DNA of 64,000 nt from Pseudomonadota bacterium (lineage in GTDB: Bacteria; Pseudomonadota; Gammaproteobacteria; Burkholderiales; Chitinibacteraceae). The notes beneath the pieces were generated by a model. It was given only the letters and a program-made list of their open reading frames with translations. It was not told the origin of the DNA and searched no databases. Below are positions 33,841 through 44,141 of the stretch, one piece after another. How positions within the stretch are numbered: the first letter of the stretch is position 1; the number at the start of each line of letters is the position of its first letter. The position numbers and the translations under genes were made by a program. The DNA lies in NCBI GenBank assembly GCA_026399755.1, contig JAPLQI010000126.1, positions 17,685 to 81,684 of the forward strand, given 5' to 3'.

Positions 33841-35439
33841 ATGAAAATCGCCATTGCCCAGCTCAACTCCCTCGTCGGCGATCTTGCCGGCAATACCGAC
33901 AAAATCTTTGCTGCAGCTAAGCAGGCCAAAGCCGAGGGCGCGGATATTTTGCTTACGCCAGAGCTGGCATTAAGCGGCTATCCACCTGAAGATCTACTGC
34001 TGCGCCCCGCCTTTTTGGCCGAATGCGCCCAGTGCGTTGGCCGCTTTATTGACGAGCTAGACGGCATTACACTGGTGCTGGGCTATCCGCGCGCCAGTGG
34101 TGACGAGCGCTTTAACAGCGCCATCGTTATTCGGGATGGCAATGTACTTGGTCGTTACGACAAGCTCTTGCTGCCTAATGATCAGGTGTTCGATGAAGTC
34201 CGCTACTTTTCCCCTGGCTATTCACCCTTTGTATTCGAGCAAGATGGTGTGCAGATTGGCTTAGCCATTTGTGAAGATATCTGGGATATCGAGCCTGCAT
34301 CGGCAGCGGATGATGAAGGCGCTGAACTCCTATTAATTCTGAATGCATCACCGTACAACCAAGCCAAACAATCCACTCGCCGCGAAGTTGTCGGCCAACG
34401 CGTGGAAGAAACCGGCATGGCGATGGTGTATTGCAATATGATCGGCGGACAAGATGAGCTGATTTTTGACGGCCAGTCTTTTGCACTGAATAAATCAGGC
34501 GAGCTCGTTGCTCAGTTGCCGGCATTTAGCGAGCAAGTCGCCATCGTTGAATACCAAAAAGGCGATTTACAAGCCGCCACCATTACCCCAGATTTAAGCG
34601 ATGAAGCCAGCGCTTACCAAGCCCTTGTTTTGGGCGTGCAAGACTATATCGGCAAAAATCGCTTTCCCGGCGTGCTCTTGGGTTTATCAGGTGGGATTGA
34701 TTCAGCACTGACGCTCGCCATTGCCGTGGATGCACTCGGTGCAGACAAGGTACACGCGGTGATGATGCCGTCCCGCTATACCGCCGATATCAGCGTCGAT
34801 GACTCTCGCGAAATGATCAAAATCCTTGGCTGCAAATATTCAGAAATCGAAATCTGGCCGATCTACGAAGCCTTTATGAATGGCCTAGCGGGCGAGTTTG
34901 AAGGCACAGCGGCGGATACCACCGAAGAAAATCTACAAGCACGCGCTCGCGGCACACTCTTGATGGCGCTATCGAATAAATCCGGCAAGCTGGTGCTCAC
35001 TACCGGCAATAAATCTGAAATGACCACCGGTTACGCAACGCTATATGGCGATATGGCAGGTGGCTTTGCGGTGCTTAAAGACGTAGCAAAAACGCTGGTT
35101 TATCGCCTCTCTAGCTGGCGCAATACGCAAGGCGTGGTGATTCCAGAGCGCATTATTACCCGCCCACCATCTGCGGAACTTCGCCCAGACCAAACTGACC
35201 AAGACTCGTTGCCCGCCTATGAAATTTTGGACGCCATTTTGCAAGCCTATGTAGAAGAAAACCTCAGCCGCGTCGAGATTATTGCCAAGGGCTTTGCCAA
35301 AGCAGATGTAGATCGCGTGGTGCATTTGCTTACCATCAATGAATACAAACGCCGTCAGGCTCCGGTAGGCCCGCGTATTACCCATCGTGCTTTCGGCAAA
35401 GACTGGCGTATGCCGATTACCAATCGTTTTTCAATGTAA
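33841..35439 (+). CDS. nadE: Glutamine-dependent NAD+ synthetase
   Basis: A 532-residue enzyme making NAD from nicotinate adenine dinucleotide. The N-terminal nitrilase-type glutaminase domain has its Glu-Lys-Cys triad in LTPELALSGYPPED, YDKLLLPND and IGLAICEDIWD. The C-terminal synthetase has the PP-loop LLGLSGGIDSALTLAIAVDALG and the later TGNKSEMTTGYATLYGD stretch. The start at 33841 (MKIAIAQLNS) is chosen by family similarity rather than the longer frame. Confidence 0.97.
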   Translation: MKIAIAQLNSLVGDLAGNTDKIFAAAKQAKAEGADILLTPELALSGYPPEDLLLRPAFLAECAQCVGRFIDELDGITLVLGYPRASGDERFNSAIVIRDGNVLGRYDKLLLPNDQVFDEVRYFSPGYSPFVFEQDGVQIGLAICEDIWDIEPASAADDEGAELLLILNASPYNQAKQSTRREVVGQRVEETGMAMVYCNMIGGQDELIFDGQSFALNKSGELVAQLPAFSEQVAIVEYQKGDLQAATITPDLSDEASAYQALVLGVQDYIGKNRFPGVLLGLSGGIDSALTLAIAVDALGADKVHAVMMPSRYTADISVDDSREMIKILGCKYSEIEIWPIYEAFMNGLAGEFEGTAADTTEENLQARARGTLLMALSNKSGKLVLTTGNKSEMTTGYATLYGDMAGGFAVLKDVAKTLVYRLSSWRNTQGVVIPERIITRPPSAELRPDQTDQDSLPAYEILDAILQAYVEENLSRVEIIAKGFAKADVDRVVHLLTINEYKRRQAPVGPRITHRAFGKDWRMPITNRFSM

Positions 35440-35531
35440 CGACCAGCTGGAGAGTGGGCTGCGGGAAGTTGTACTCGATTTATAACTCCCCACCCTCACC
35501 TCCTACTTCAAACCCGGTCATCGGACAAATC

Positions 35532-36548
35532 ATGCTAAAGCTCGACCGCAACGCGCGCATTGCCAGTTATTTTATTATTTCGCTGTTTCTGCTTTTAGTA
35601 ATGCTCAATCACCTACTCCCAGCTTTGCTCATCGGTCTGTTAGTCTACGAATTAGTTGCCCAAGCAGCTCAAGCCCCCTTTATCTCACGCCTTCCTCCCA
35701 AACACGCCAAGCCCGTTGCGCTGATTGTTTTTTCTACAGCTATCATTTTGCTGCTGGTTTTAATGGGCTTTAGTTTGGCTTCGGTCTTTCATGGCGAATC
35801 GGCATCTATGCCCAGCATCATGCGTAAATCAGGTGAAATCGCCGAAGCGCTGCACCATGAGCTAGGCAACTGGCTGCCTGCATGGATGCTCGAAAGCCTG
35901 CCGCAAGATGTAAGCGCTTGGAAAACAGCGTTCTATCAATGGTCAGATAAACATCTCGCCCAGTTGCAACAAATTGGTGCGCGCACTGGCCATACGCTGG
36001 CACAGATGCTGATTGCGATGGTGATTGGTGCAATGCTGTCTTTACACCACAATAATAGCGATAAAGCCCCCTTACTCGATGCGCTGCAAACACGCTGTGC
36101 GCGCTTAGCGCATTCTTTCCGGCAAATTGTGTTTGCCCAAGTGCGTATTTCCGCCTTGAATACCTTTTTTACCGTGATCTACTTAGCCTTGGTTCTACCT
36201 AGCCTTGGTGTCTCCTTGCCACTGACCAAAACTTTAATTGTGATTACTTTTTTGGCGGGCTTATTGCCGGTGATAGGCAATCTAATATCCAACACTGCGA
36301 TTGTCGCCGTCAGCATGAGCGTTTCCGCCTCCGTGGCTGCTGGATCATTGGCGTTTTTGGTGATCATTCATAAATTTGAATACTTCTTAAATGCACGCAT
36401 TGTAGGTGGCCGCATCCACGCGTTTGCATGGGAGCTACTCCTTGCCATGCTCGTCATGGAAGCCATCTTTGGCTTGCCTGGGCTCGTTGCTGCACCCATT
36501 TTTTATGCCTATTTGAAACAAGAATTAAAAGAAGCAGGGCTTATTTAG
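35532..36548 (+). CDS. AI-2E family transporter-like membrane protein
   Basis: A 338-residue membrane protein of the PF01594 (AI-2E/PerM/YdiK) family. It has hydrophobic segments at about 12-50, 60-85, 155-170, 205-260, 270-295 and 300-325. The family motif GRIHAFAWELLLAMLVMEAIFGLPGLVAAPIFYAYL lies at the C-terminus. The name is historical; transport of AI-2 is proven for few members. The start at 35532 is chosen since upstream codons lack family character. Confidence 0.85.
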   Translation: MLKLDRNARIASYFIISLFLLLVMLNHLLPALLIGLLVYELVAQAAQAPFISRLPPKHAKPVALIVFSTAIILLLVLMGFSLASVFHGESASMPSIMRKSGEIAEALHHELGNWLPAWMLESLPQDVSAWKTAFYQWSDKHLAQLQQIGARTGHTLAQMLIAMVIGAMLSLHHNNSDKAPLLDALQTRCARLAHSFRQIVFAQVRISALNTFFTVIYLALVLPSLGVSLPLTKTLIVITFLAGLLPVIGNLISNTAIVAVSMSVSASVAAGSLAFLVIIHKFEYFLNARIVGGRIHAFAWELLLAMLVMEAIFGLPGLVAAPIFYAYLKQELKEAGLI

Positions 36549-36647
36549 TTCATCTAAATTACTGGATGACTAGGGCTAGTCATCTGTAATGCGAACGTAA
36601 CTCGCCGCTGTTATGCTTACAATTCACGTTGCATATTTGGCTTTATA

Positions 36648-38420
36648 ATGAATGAATCACCCAGCCTAGAGACGCTCAGGCACGAGCTTGAAAGTATCAT
36701 TAGCCAAAATCAATTGACGGCGCACTTTCAACCGATTGCATCAACCAGAGATAGCGAGATCTTTGGTTATGAAGGGCTGATTCGTGGCCCGTCCAATAGC
36801 TTTTTGCACTCCCCTATTAACCTGTTTAGAACAGCAGAAAAACTAGGTTGCTTGCACGCTTTGGATTTTGCCTGCCGAAAAGTGGTGATTCAGGCATTTG
36901 TGCGTGAAGACCTAGCTGGGCGACTTTTTCTAAATGTAATTCCCTCTTGCTTGGCCGAACAAGACTTTAAACCTGGTGCTACGCTCGCCCTCTTGAGCGC
37001 TGCAGGCCTTGCGCCTCAGCGTGTGGTCATAGAGCTAACCGAAACCCAGCCCACTCACGATTACAATTTACTTAAAGAAGCCCTGCTGCATTACCGCGAA
37101 ATGGGCTTTAAAATTGCACTCGATGACTTGGGTGAAGGATTTTCTTCACTTCGGCTATGGTCAGAGCTCAAACCCGACTTTGTAAAAATTGATAAATACT
37201 TTATCCAAGGCCTAGCAAACGACGCACAAAAGCGGCAATTTGTGCGATCCATTCAGCATATCGCACTGAACACGGGTGCCCGCGTCATTGCCGAAGGCAT
37301 TGAAACGCAAGCTGATTTACAAGTGGTGCACAAGATTGGAATTAGCTATGTGCAAGGCTATTTAATTTCACGCCCACATCCTCATCCCCCACGGCAAGTC
37401 CAGCTTAATCTATTTGAAAAAGATAACCGTATGGGCATGCTAAACGAGCAAACTGCAGGCCAATTATTAGTCGAAGTACCCACCGTTTTACCTAAGCAAA
37501 GTGGCGCAGAAATCTGCCGTATTTTTAGCAAATACCCGCAAATACACGCCCTGCCTGTGATCGATGAATTTCGCCCTGTGGGCCTCTTGCGCCGTAATGA
37601 AGTGATTGAGTTTTTTGGCCGGCCCTTTGCCAATGAGCTGTATGGCAACAAGCCCTGCAAAGCCCTGATGGATTGCACACCGCTGATTGTGGAGCACTCC
37701 ACCAGCTTGCAAGAATTATCCCAGCTAGTCACCGCGGCCGATCATCGCCATCTGGCCGATGGCTTTATCATTACCGAGCAAGGTCATTACTTAGGGATGG
37801 GTACGGGCCATGATTTAATGCGGGCCATTACCGAATTACAAATTCGCGCCGCCCGCCATGCTAACCCACTCACGCTTTTACCCGGCAATGTGCCCATAGA
37901 AGAGCACATCGAGGTTTTACTGGCTGAGCCATGCGACTTTACCGTCGCCTATATCGATCTAGATCACTTCAAGCCTTACAACGATGTTTATGGCTATGCC
38001 TGCGGTGACAAGATGATACGCATGTTAGGCGAGCTACTGCTGTGCATTGCCGACCCGCAAATCGATTTTGTTGGCCATATCGGCGGCGATGATTTTATGA
38101 TTTTATTTCGCTCGACAGACTGGAAGCGGCGCTGCAAAAACTTGCTCAAAGAGTTTGAGCTGAGAGTGCAAAGCCTGTTTAAGACTGAGCATCTGCTACA
38201 AAACGGCTATAGCAGCACAGATCGCCGTGGTGAGCTGCAACACTTCCCGCTGAGTAGCTTATCGATCGGCGTCATTGAAGCCCGTAAAGGGGTGTATTTG
38301 ACGCACCACGAGGTCGCTGCAGCCGCTACCCACGCCAAGCATCTGGCGAAAAGCAAAATGGGCAATAGCTTATTTGTAGAGCAGCGAAAAGTTGAGCATT
38401 TAGACGTACAAATGGCCTAA
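36648..38420 (+). CDS. EAL-CBS-GGDEF cyclic di-GMP protein
   Basis: A 590-residue cytoplasmic protein. The phosphodiesterase-type EAL domain (about 15-250) has EGL instead of EAL (GYEGLIRGPS), DDLGEGFSSLRLW and FVKIDKYFI, and IAEGIET. A pair of CBS-like ligand domains occupies about 265-385. A GGDEF domain at about 415-580 carries the signature HIGGDDFMIL (GGDDF). The order differs from the common GGDEF-EAL. It could be a phosphodiesterase, a cyclase or a receptor; the catalytic residues leave this open. It overlaps the opposite-strand response regulator by 4 bases. Confidence 0.88.
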   Translation: MNESPSLETLRHELESIISQNQLTAHFQPIASTRDSEIFGYEGLIRGPSNSFLHSPINLFRTAEKLGCLHALDFACRKVVIQAFVREDLAGRLFLNVIPSCLAEQDFKPGATLALLSAAGLAPQRVVIELTETQPTHDYNLLKEALLHYREMGFKIALDDLGEGFSSLRLWSELKPDFVKIDKYFIQGLANDAQKRQFVRSIQHIALNTGARVIAEGIETQADLQVVHKIGISYVQGYLISRPHPHPPRQVQLNLFEKDNRMGMLNEQTAGQLLVEVPTVLPKQSGAEICRIFSKYPQIHALPVIDEFRPVGLLRRNEVIEFFGRPFANELYGNKPCKALMDCTPLIVEHSTSLQELSQLVTAADHRHLADGFIITEQGHYLGMGTGHDLMRAITELQIRAARHANPLTLLPGNVPIEEHIEVLLAEPCDFTVAYIDLDHFKPYNDVYGYACGDKMIRMLGELLLCIADPQIDFVGHIGGDDFMILFRSTDWKRRCKNLLKEFELRVQSLFKTEHLLQNGYSSTDRRGELQHFPLSSLSIGVIEARKGVYLTHHEVAAAATHAKHLAKSKMGNSLFVEQRKVEHLDVQMA

Positions 38421-39556
38421 TCAGCGTGCGGCAGAAAATCTAAAGACCATTCCTGACCATATTCTTCATTAACTAAATGAATAAGGGGCTTTAATGCCGC
38501 TAATAAAGTGGGGAGATGAGGGCGCACCTCCTCCTTTCGCCCCTTGTGCAGCATCAGCAAAGCATCAGCCAGAGGCAATAAAGGTAGACGATTCACATTT
38601 TCATCGGGCATCAAAATACGACCGTCACCCGTTGATCCATATAAGCGCGTCGTGGCCTTACTGAACAAAGCAGGTGCCGAGTGGGTGTCATCGTGCCAAG
38701 AGTTAGCCACAGCCACACTCGCACTGACCTCCAAGCGCTCATCGCGAAAATTAATTCTTGCCGTTGCCACGCCCTGCCTTAATCGATCGGCCATTACCCT
38801 GACTTCAGTTAATGACGTACCCGGCGCAACAATTGCAAACTGGGGCCCCTCAACGTGGGCTAAGGTATCTTCACGACGTAATTTAGCCGACAGCAGCTTG
38901 GCTAATAAATTGAGCATTTGCTCAGCCAGCCTATCGCCTAATTTTTGTTTTAAAGACTGATAATTATCGATCTCTAGCAGCAGCAAGGTCACTTCAGAGT
39001 TATGCCGCAGGGCATAAGCCATTGATTGCTCCATTTGCAACATCAGCAAATGCGAGCTCGCCACGCCAGTCAGGGTGTCACGAGTGACTACCGTTTGCTC
39101 TGTACGCATCAAGGCTAATTCACGTTGCATAGCCGCTAATTGGATATTTGCGGCCACGCGCGCCAGCATCTCGCTACGATCTGTTGATTTAGTAACAAAA
39201 TCAGTCGCCCCACACTCCACACATTTTTGCTTAGTGGCATCATCCTCTTCGCCAGAGATAATAATCACCGGCAATAAATAAAGACGCCCATCCCCAGCGC
39301 TGCGCACACGTGCCAATAAACCTAGCCCATCAAGCACCGGCATGGTTAAATCAGAAATCAATAGTTGAATTGTTTCATCGGCCAATAAGCGTTGCCAACC
39401 CGCCTCACCATCGGCCTCTTCGATCACATCATAAGTTGCAGAGAGATGCTTCTTGATCGTCGCACGGACGATACGGGAATCATCTACAACCAAAATGCGC
39501 GGTAAAGGAAGTTGTTCTGAATCCACTTGCGACATCAAATCAGGCTCATCTTGCAT
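38417..39556 (-). CDS. Response regulator with degenerate GGDEF domain
   Basis: A 379-residue cytoplasmic protein. The receiver domain (about 20-135) has the acidic pair DD, the phosphate-accepting Asp in LLISDLTMPVLDG and the Lys of FVTKS. A GGDEF-like domain (about 155-320) has EGPQF where GGDEF/GGEEF is expected, so it is probably inactive as a cyclase and acts by binding. A C-terminal tail follows. It ends converging with the EAL protein and may act on it. Confidence 0.88.
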   Translation of the reverse strand: MQDEPDLMSQVDSEQLPLPRILVVDDSRIVRATIKKHLSATYDVIEEADGEAGWQRLLADETIQLLISDLTMPVLDGLGLLARVRSAGDGRLYLLPVIIISGEEDDATKQKCVECGATDFVTKSTDRSEMLARVAANIQLAAMQRELALMRTEQTVVTRDTLTGVASSHLLMLQMEQSMAYALRHNSEVTLLLLEIDNYQSLKQKLGDRLAEQMLNLLAKLLSAKLRREDTLAHVEGPQFAIVAPGTSLTEVRVMADRLRQGVATARINFRDERLEVSASVAVANSWHDDTHSAPALFSKATTRLYGSTGDGRILMPDENVNRLPLLPLADALLMLHKGRKEEVRPHLPTLLAALKPLIHLVNEEYGQEWSLDFLPHAD

Positions 39557-39657
39557 CGTTGATAAAATTTAGCATAATCGCGTCAGCTCTGCCGATATAC
39601 GGTCAAGAAAGCAGCTATAAATCCTATAAGATCAAGCCAAATCAAGGAGCCAGCATT

Positions 39658-40011
39658 ATGTCCATTAACCTGCAGCTTCAACTCAGCATTGCCCCGCTTT
39701 CTTGCTATGAAGCAAAACGCTGCCTCTATCACTTGGCGCGAGAAGGCATTGTAACGCTATGGCAAGATCAGCGCCCATTAACTAGCGACACATGCTTGCT
39801 CAATCTAAGCGCAGAATGCACGAGCTCTGAAAGCCCAGAGTGGCTAAGCGAGCGCTTAGCAGCAGCAGTTTGGAAAGAAACCAGCCGTTTTGTGCGGCTA
39901 ACTTGCCTTGTTGATAACGATGAAACCGAGCATCTCTTCACTTTTGAAGAACCAGACTATCAACGTCTCATGCCCGCCTTTCGGCTGAGAATGCCGCCTT
40001 TACGTCGTTAA
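39658..40011 (+). CDS. Hypothetical protein
   Basis: A 117-residue, soluble protein with no family recognised. A good ribosome site (aaggagcc) lies 8 bases before the ATG at 39658. The sequence is rich in Leu, Ser and Glu and ends in an Arg-rich tail (LRMPPLRR). It is followed directly by a bidirectional terminator. The gene is transcribed away from the response regulator. Confidence 0.65.
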   Translation: MSINLQLQLSIAPLSCYEAKRCLYHLAREGIVTLWQDQRPLTSDTCLLNLSAECTSSESPEWLSERLAAAVWKETSRFVRLTCLVDNDETEHLFTFEEPDYQRLMPAFRLRMPPLRR

Positions 40012-40032
40012 TCCATGAATCGCAGGCAAACA

Positions 40033-40058
40033 AAAACCCCAGCCGAGGCTGGGGTTTT
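40033..40058. terminator. Bidirectional terminator between the 39658 gene and rpsT
   Basis: aaaaccccagc (40033-40043), loop cgag, gctggggtttt (40048-40058). A-runs and T-runs on both sides let it work for both convergent genes. Confidence 0.9.
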
Positions 40059-40080
40059 CTTCACTCGAACATCTACAGAA

Positions 40081-40344
40081 TTAGGCCATAGCCTTGATTG
40101 CTGCAGACAGACGGCTCTTATGACGAGCTGCCTTGTTCTTGTGGAAGATTTCTTTGTCTGCGATACGGTCAATGATGCTGACTGATAGCTGGAAGACGGT
40201 CTGAGCCGCAGCTTTATCACCTGCTTCCACAGCCTTCAGCACCTTTTTGATCGCGGTGCGGAAAGCGGAACGCTGGCTAGTATTGTGCTGGCGGGCTTTC
40301 TCAGCCTGACGTGCACGCTTGCGAGCTTGGGCACTGTTAGCCAT
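40081..40344 (-). CDS. rpsT: 30S ribosomal protein S20
   Basis: An 87-residue, very basic protein starting [20 protein letters not shown], with [20 protein letters not shown] in the middle and [17 protein letters not shown] at the end; the family is S20. It binds 16S rRNA in the small subunit. A strong ribosome site (aggag) lies before the ATG at 40344. The longer open frame upstream runs antisense to murJ and is not real. Confidence 0.97.
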   Translation of the reverse strand: MANSAQARKRARQAEKARQHNTSQRSAFRTAIKKVLKAVEAGDKAAAQTVFQLSVSIIDRIADKEIFHKNKAARHKSRLSAAIKAMA

Positions 40345-40399
40345 GTTTTGAAACTCCTGACGGGCTTGCCCAAAAATCGGGCTAATTCGGAAACCGGCG

Positions 40400-40428
40400 A
40401 TGATAGCCTCACTTTTACCTTCTGGCAA
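40400..40428 (-). promoter_or_regulatory. Promoter of rpsT
   Basis: On the minus strand TTGCCA (40428-40423), a 17-base spacer and TATCAT (40405-40400). The leader between it and the start is about 55 bases and has a short gcccgatttttgggc hairpin. Read by sequence only. Confidence 0.65.
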
Positions 40429-40561
40429 GCATATATCCACTCGAACTTTACTATGAGGGCAAAAAAACCTCATTTCCCTATGTTCAGTGCACCGCGGTTT
40501 GCTTGCGACAGCGATAAGCTCCGGCCTTATAATTGCGCCCTCACTACTCGAACCTTCCGGT

Positions 40562-42109
40562 ATGAACCTCCTTAAAACACTGGCCGCAGTCAGCTCCATG
40601 ACGCTGGTTTCACGCATATTAGGCTTTGTTCGCGACACCATTATTGCCCATGTATTTGGCGCAGGCGCTGCCACCGACGTCTTTTTTACAGCTTTTAAAC
40701 TACCTAATATGCTAAGGAGAATTTTTGCCGAAGGTGCATTCTCGCAGGCCTTTGTACCCACGCTGGCGGAATATAAAAGCCGCAAGGGGGAAGAGGCGAC
40801 CAAAGAATTTGTCGCCAAAATTGCCGGCATGCTGACCTTGGTTTTAGTTTTAGTCACCCTAATCGGTGTTTTAGCCGCACCCGCAATTATTTATTTTTCT
40901 GCAGCAGGTTTTGCCAAAAATCCGGATAAATTTAATCTAGCGGTCGAACTGCTCCGCTATATGTTCCCCTATATTTTGCTGATTTCTCTATCGTCCTTGG
41001 TCGGCAGTATTCTCAATACCTACAACCGATTTTCTGTTCCTGCCTTTGTCCCCACCCTGTTAAATGTTTCATTTATTGCCTGCGCATTGTGGCTGGCCCC
41101 GTTGATGGATCGGCCTATTTTCGCACTCGCGATCGCCGTACTGATTGGTGGGGTGGCCCAGCTTTGCTATCAACTACCCCACTTAGCCAAGCTGGGCATG
41201 CTGATGTGGCCCAAGCTGGATTTGAAAGACGAAGGGGTATGGCGAGTCATCAAGCAAATGGGCCCTGCTATTTTTGGCGTGTCAGTGGCGCAGATCAGCT
41301 TGATTATTAATTCCAACCTCGCCTCTTTCCTAGCGTCTGGCAGTGTTTCATGGATTTACTATGCCGACCGCCTGATGGAATTCCCGACAGGCGTGCTTGG
41401 CGTTGCGCTGGGGACGATTCTGCTGCCTAGCCTAGCCCGCAGCCATGCTAGCGGCGATCAAGCCAGCTACGATCGTTTATTGGATTGGGGCTTGCGTCTA
41501 TGCATCATGCTTTGCCTGCCCGCCACGGTAGCTTTAGCCATCCTTGCCGAGCCATTGGTGCTCACCCTATTCCAAGGCGGCAAGTTCTCTATGCACGATG
41601 CCTTAATGACCCAGCAGGCACTGGTGGGCTATAGCGTGGGTTTAATTGGACTGATCCTGATTAAAATCCTCGCTCCTGCGTTTTATGCAAGGCAAGAAAT
41701 TAAAACCGTGGTGCGTATCGGCATCATCACGCTCTTGGTCACACTCGCGATCAACCTAATCTTCTTGTATACCCTGCCTTTCAAGCACGCAGGGCTTACG
41801 CTGGGGATGAGCTTAGGGGCATGCCTGAATGCAGGCTTGCTATACCGCACGCTGCGTTCACGGGGCTATTACACGCCACAAGCCGCATGGAAGGGCTTTA
41901 TGCTGCGCATCCTATGTGGCGTAATCGCCATGAGCGGCCTACTACTCGTGCTATTGCACTTTATGCCGGCTTTTGCCGAAATGAGTAAGCTGGTCCGAGT
42001 TGGCTGGCTCAGTGTTTTGGTGGCCGCAGGTGCAGGGACCTACTTCGCAGCGCTATTTGCCTTGGGTTTTAGACCCAAGGACTTCTCACGCAAGGCAATT
42101 ACGGATTAG
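40562..42109 (+). CDS. murJ: Lipid II flippase MurJ
   Basis: A 515-residue polytopic protein with about 14 transmembrane segments, which moves peptidoglycan precursor lipid II across the inner membrane. It begins with the hallmark [20 protein letters not shown] and contains [35 protein letters not shown] and the [22 protein letters not shown] stretch of the MviN family. The start at 40562 fits the family. It is divergent from rpsT, with a gap of about 217 bases. Confidence 0.97.
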   Translation: MNLLKTLAAVSSMTLVSRILGFVRDTIIAHVFGAGAATDVFFTAFKLPNMLRRIFAEGAFSQAFVPTLAEYKSRKGEEATKEFVAKIAGMLTLVLVLVTLIGVLAAPAIIYFSAAGFAKNPDKFNLAVELLRYMFPYILLISLSSLVGSILNTYNRFSVPAFVPTLLNVSFIACALWLAPLMDRPIFALAIAVLIGGVAQLCYQLPHLAKLGMLMWPKLDLKDEGVWRVIKQMGPAIFGVSVAQISLIINSNLASFLASGSVSWIYYADRLMEFPTGVLGVALGTILLPSLARSHASGDQASYDRLLDWGLRLCIMLCLPATVALAILAEPLVLTLFQGGKFSMHDALMTQQALVGYSVGLIGLILIKILAPAFYARQEIKTVVRIGIITLLVTLAINLIFLYTLPFKHAGLTLGMSLGACLNAGLLYRTLRSRGYYTPQAAWKGFMLRILCGVIAMSGLLLVLLHFMPAFAEMSKLVRVGWLSVLVAAGAGTYFAALFALGFRPKDFSRKAITD

Positions 42110-42181
42110 TGAATCATCGTTAGGCGGATTTGCCCTCCCCTTACTCGCCACCAGCTCATTTCACGTTAAACAGAGGTATCA

Positions 42182-42682
42182 ATGAAGCGGCTAAGAAAAA
42201 TCATTGTGGGCATGATGTTTGGATTTATTTATCATGTTTCTTGGGCTGCGGATGGATTTGACCTGCTGCGAAAAGAGAAAATAGGCAATCTGCGGATTGA
42301 TCTGCCTGAAAAAGAAGTCAAAACAGCCATCAGCTGCAAGGAAAAACGAGGGGCTGATAAATTATGGGGGGCAGATGGAGCCTATCATCAGGAGTGGGCC
42401 TATGCCGATTGTGGTATTACCCTTGATATGGTTTCAGATAAAAAACGAGGCGCAAAAAAAGTTGCCGCAATTACCTTAATTGCCCCTAGTACTTTAAGCA
42501 CCCAGCGGGGCATCCGAATTGGCAGCTCCACTCAAGAGGTGATGAAGGCCTACAAACCTTTTTGGAATAAAGAGGAGAGTGACTCTAATCAGTTTGTAGC
42601 AGGTAGCATCTATGGTGGGCTAATTTTTACCCATAAAAAAAAGAAAGTAAGCGGCATTTTTCTTGGGGCAGCGGCTGAATAA
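42182..42682 (+). CDS. Secreted hypothetical protein
   Basis: A 166-residue protein with an N-terminal signal sequence (about 1-22, ending SWA). The mature part has two Cys (SCKEKR, ADCGITLD) that could form a disulfide, and a SSTQEVMKAYKPFW segment. No family was recognised. A strong ribosome-like aaacagaggtatca precedes the ATG. The location is probably periplasmic. Confidence 0.7.
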   Translation: MKRLRKIIVGMMFGFIYHVSWAADGFDLLRKEKIGNLRIDLPEKEVKTAISCKEKRGADKLWGADGAYHQEWAYADCGITLDMVSDKKRGAKKVAAITLIAPSTLSTQRGIRIGSSTQEVMKAYKPFWNKEESDSNQFVAGSIYGGLIFTHKKKKVSGIFLGAAAE

Positions 42683-42725
42683 GGGGCCTTACCGTGACTG
42701 CCGAGCCCCAACGATTTTCAGCAAT

Positions 42726-42757
42726 AAAAAACCCACGAATCGCTTCGTGGGTTTTTT
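42726..42757. terminator. Bidirectional terminator
   Basis: acccacgaa (42731-42739), loop tcgc, ttcgtgggt (42744-42752), with A-runs before and T-runs after. It separates the secreted protein gene from the convergent aminotransferase gene. Confidence 0.9.
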
Positions 42758-42767
42758 ATTGGGCCAA

Positions 42768-42929
42768 GCAGCCTGTCGGACTTAAGACTGATCTACTGCG
42801 GAAAAGCCGGATTTGGCCATATTCAACGCATTTTTTCGTTGAATAGCCAGCTATTCGCCTCAAAAATCCGTTAAATCTGCCTCAAACTGGGCTTTCCCTC
42901 GCTACGATCGCTTAAGTCCGACAGGCTGC
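42768..42929. mobile_element. MITE-like element with 19-bp inverted ends
   Basis: gcagcctgtcggacttaag (42768-42786) and its exact inverted copy (42911-42929) enclose about 125 bases with an internal ttcaacg/cgttgaa hairpin and no gene. Its size resembles the element at 19008-19173 (162 versus 166 bp), but ends and interior differ. It has no target duplication that I could see. Confidence 0.6.
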
Positions 42930-42938
42930 AAGGCTAAA

Positions 42939-44141
42939 TTACAAAACTTTAGCAATCGCATCCGCTACGTAATCGATGTTTTTAGTATTAAGTGCAGCCA
43001 AGCAAATACGGCCAGTCGATACAGCGTAAATACCGTATTCATCTTTCAACACTTCAACTTGCGCCGCTGTTAGACCGGTATAAGAGAACATGCCGCGCTG
43101 AGCTGCTACAAAGCTAAAGTCTTGCGCTACGCCGCGCTCAGCCAGTTTTGCAACCAAGCTGGTACGCATGGCGCGGATGCGATCACGCATACCGGCTAAT
43201 TCGTCTTCCCACTGCTGACGCAATTCTGGGCTCGCCAACACCGCAGCCACCACCGCACCACCATGAATCGGTGGGTTGGAGTAATTGGTACGAATCACGC
43301 GTTTTAGCTGGCTTAATACCCGGCCCGCTTCCTCTTTGCTTTCTGTCACGATAGACAAAGCACCTACGCGCTCGCCATACATCGAGAAGCTTTTAGAGAA
43401 GGAGCTAGAAACAAAGAATTGCAGACCAGAAGCAGAGAATAAACGCACAGCAACTGCATCTTCTTCAATGCCATCAGCAAAGCCTTGATAAGCCATATCG
43501 AGGAACGGTACTAAATTACGCTCACGGCAGGCTTCAACTACTTCCGCCCACTGTGCATCGCTCATATCTGCGCCAGTTGGGTTATGGCAGCAAGCGTGCA
43601 AGATGATAATGGAGCCTGCTGGCAGGCCAAGCAGAGCCGCTTTCATGGCGGTGAAATTCACACCGCGAGTTGCTACATCGTAGTAAGGGTAGTTTTCTAC
43701 CTTAAAACCTGCCGATTCAAACAAAGCGCGGTGATTTTCCCAGCTTGGATCGCTGATATAAACGCTGGCGTTGGCATCGAGACGTTTTAAGAAATCAGCA
43801 CCGATTTTCAAAGCGCCAGTGCCACCCAAAGCTTCTGCAGTCACTACGCGGCCAGATGAAACCAGCTCGCTGTCTGCACCAAACACCAATTTTTGTACGG
43901 CTTGGTTATAAGCACCAAGGCCTTCGATGGCTTGATAACCACGTGGCGGCTGAGCGTCCATACGGGTTTTTTCTGCCGCTTTTACTGCCGCCAACAATGG
44001 AATCTTGCCATTATCATCGTAATACACACCTACACCCAGATTAACCTTGCCAGTACGTGTGTCGGCATTGAAGGCTTCATTAAGACCCAGAATCGGATCG
44101 CGAGGTGCCATTTCTACTGCGGTAAAAATCGAGGGTGTCAT
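42939..44141 (-). CDS. Aromatic/aspartate aminotransferase
   Basis: A 400-residue PLP-dependent class I aminotransferase of the AspC/TyrB kind, transferring amino groups between aspartate or aromatic amino acids and 2-oxoglutarate. The start at 44141 matches the family (SIFTAVEMAPRDPILGLNEAF). The PLP-binding Lys is in SSSFSKSFSMYGERVGAL, with HACCHNPTGADM for the substrate side and RMIRTNYSNPP-type residues later. A ggag ribosome site precedes the start. AspC versus TyrB is not decided from sequence. Confidence 0.95.
   Translation of the reverse strand: MTPSIFTAVEMAPRDPILGLNEAFNADTRTGKVNLGVGVYYDDNGKIPLLAAVKAAEKTRMDAQPPRGYQAIEGLGAYNQAVQKLVFGADSELVSSGRVVTAEALGGTGALKIGADFLKRLDANASVYISDPSWENHRALFESAGFKVENYPYYDVATRGVNFTAMKAALLGLPAGSIIILHACCHNPTGADMSDAQWAEVVEACRERNLVPFLDMAYQGFADGIEEDAVAVRLFSASGLQFFVSSSFSKSFSMYGERVGALSIVTESKEEAGRVLSQLKRVIRTNYSNPPIHGGAVVAAVLASPELRQQWEDELAGMRDRIRAMRTSLVAKLAERGVAQDFSFVAAQRGMFSYTGLTAAQVEVLKDEYGIYAVSTGRICLAALNTKNIDYVADAIAKVL

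Noticed and set aside
40345..40857. Long minus-strand frame upstream of rpsT
   Set aside because: It is antisense to the murJ start; the S20 protein begins at the ATG at 40344 with its own ribosome site and promoter.
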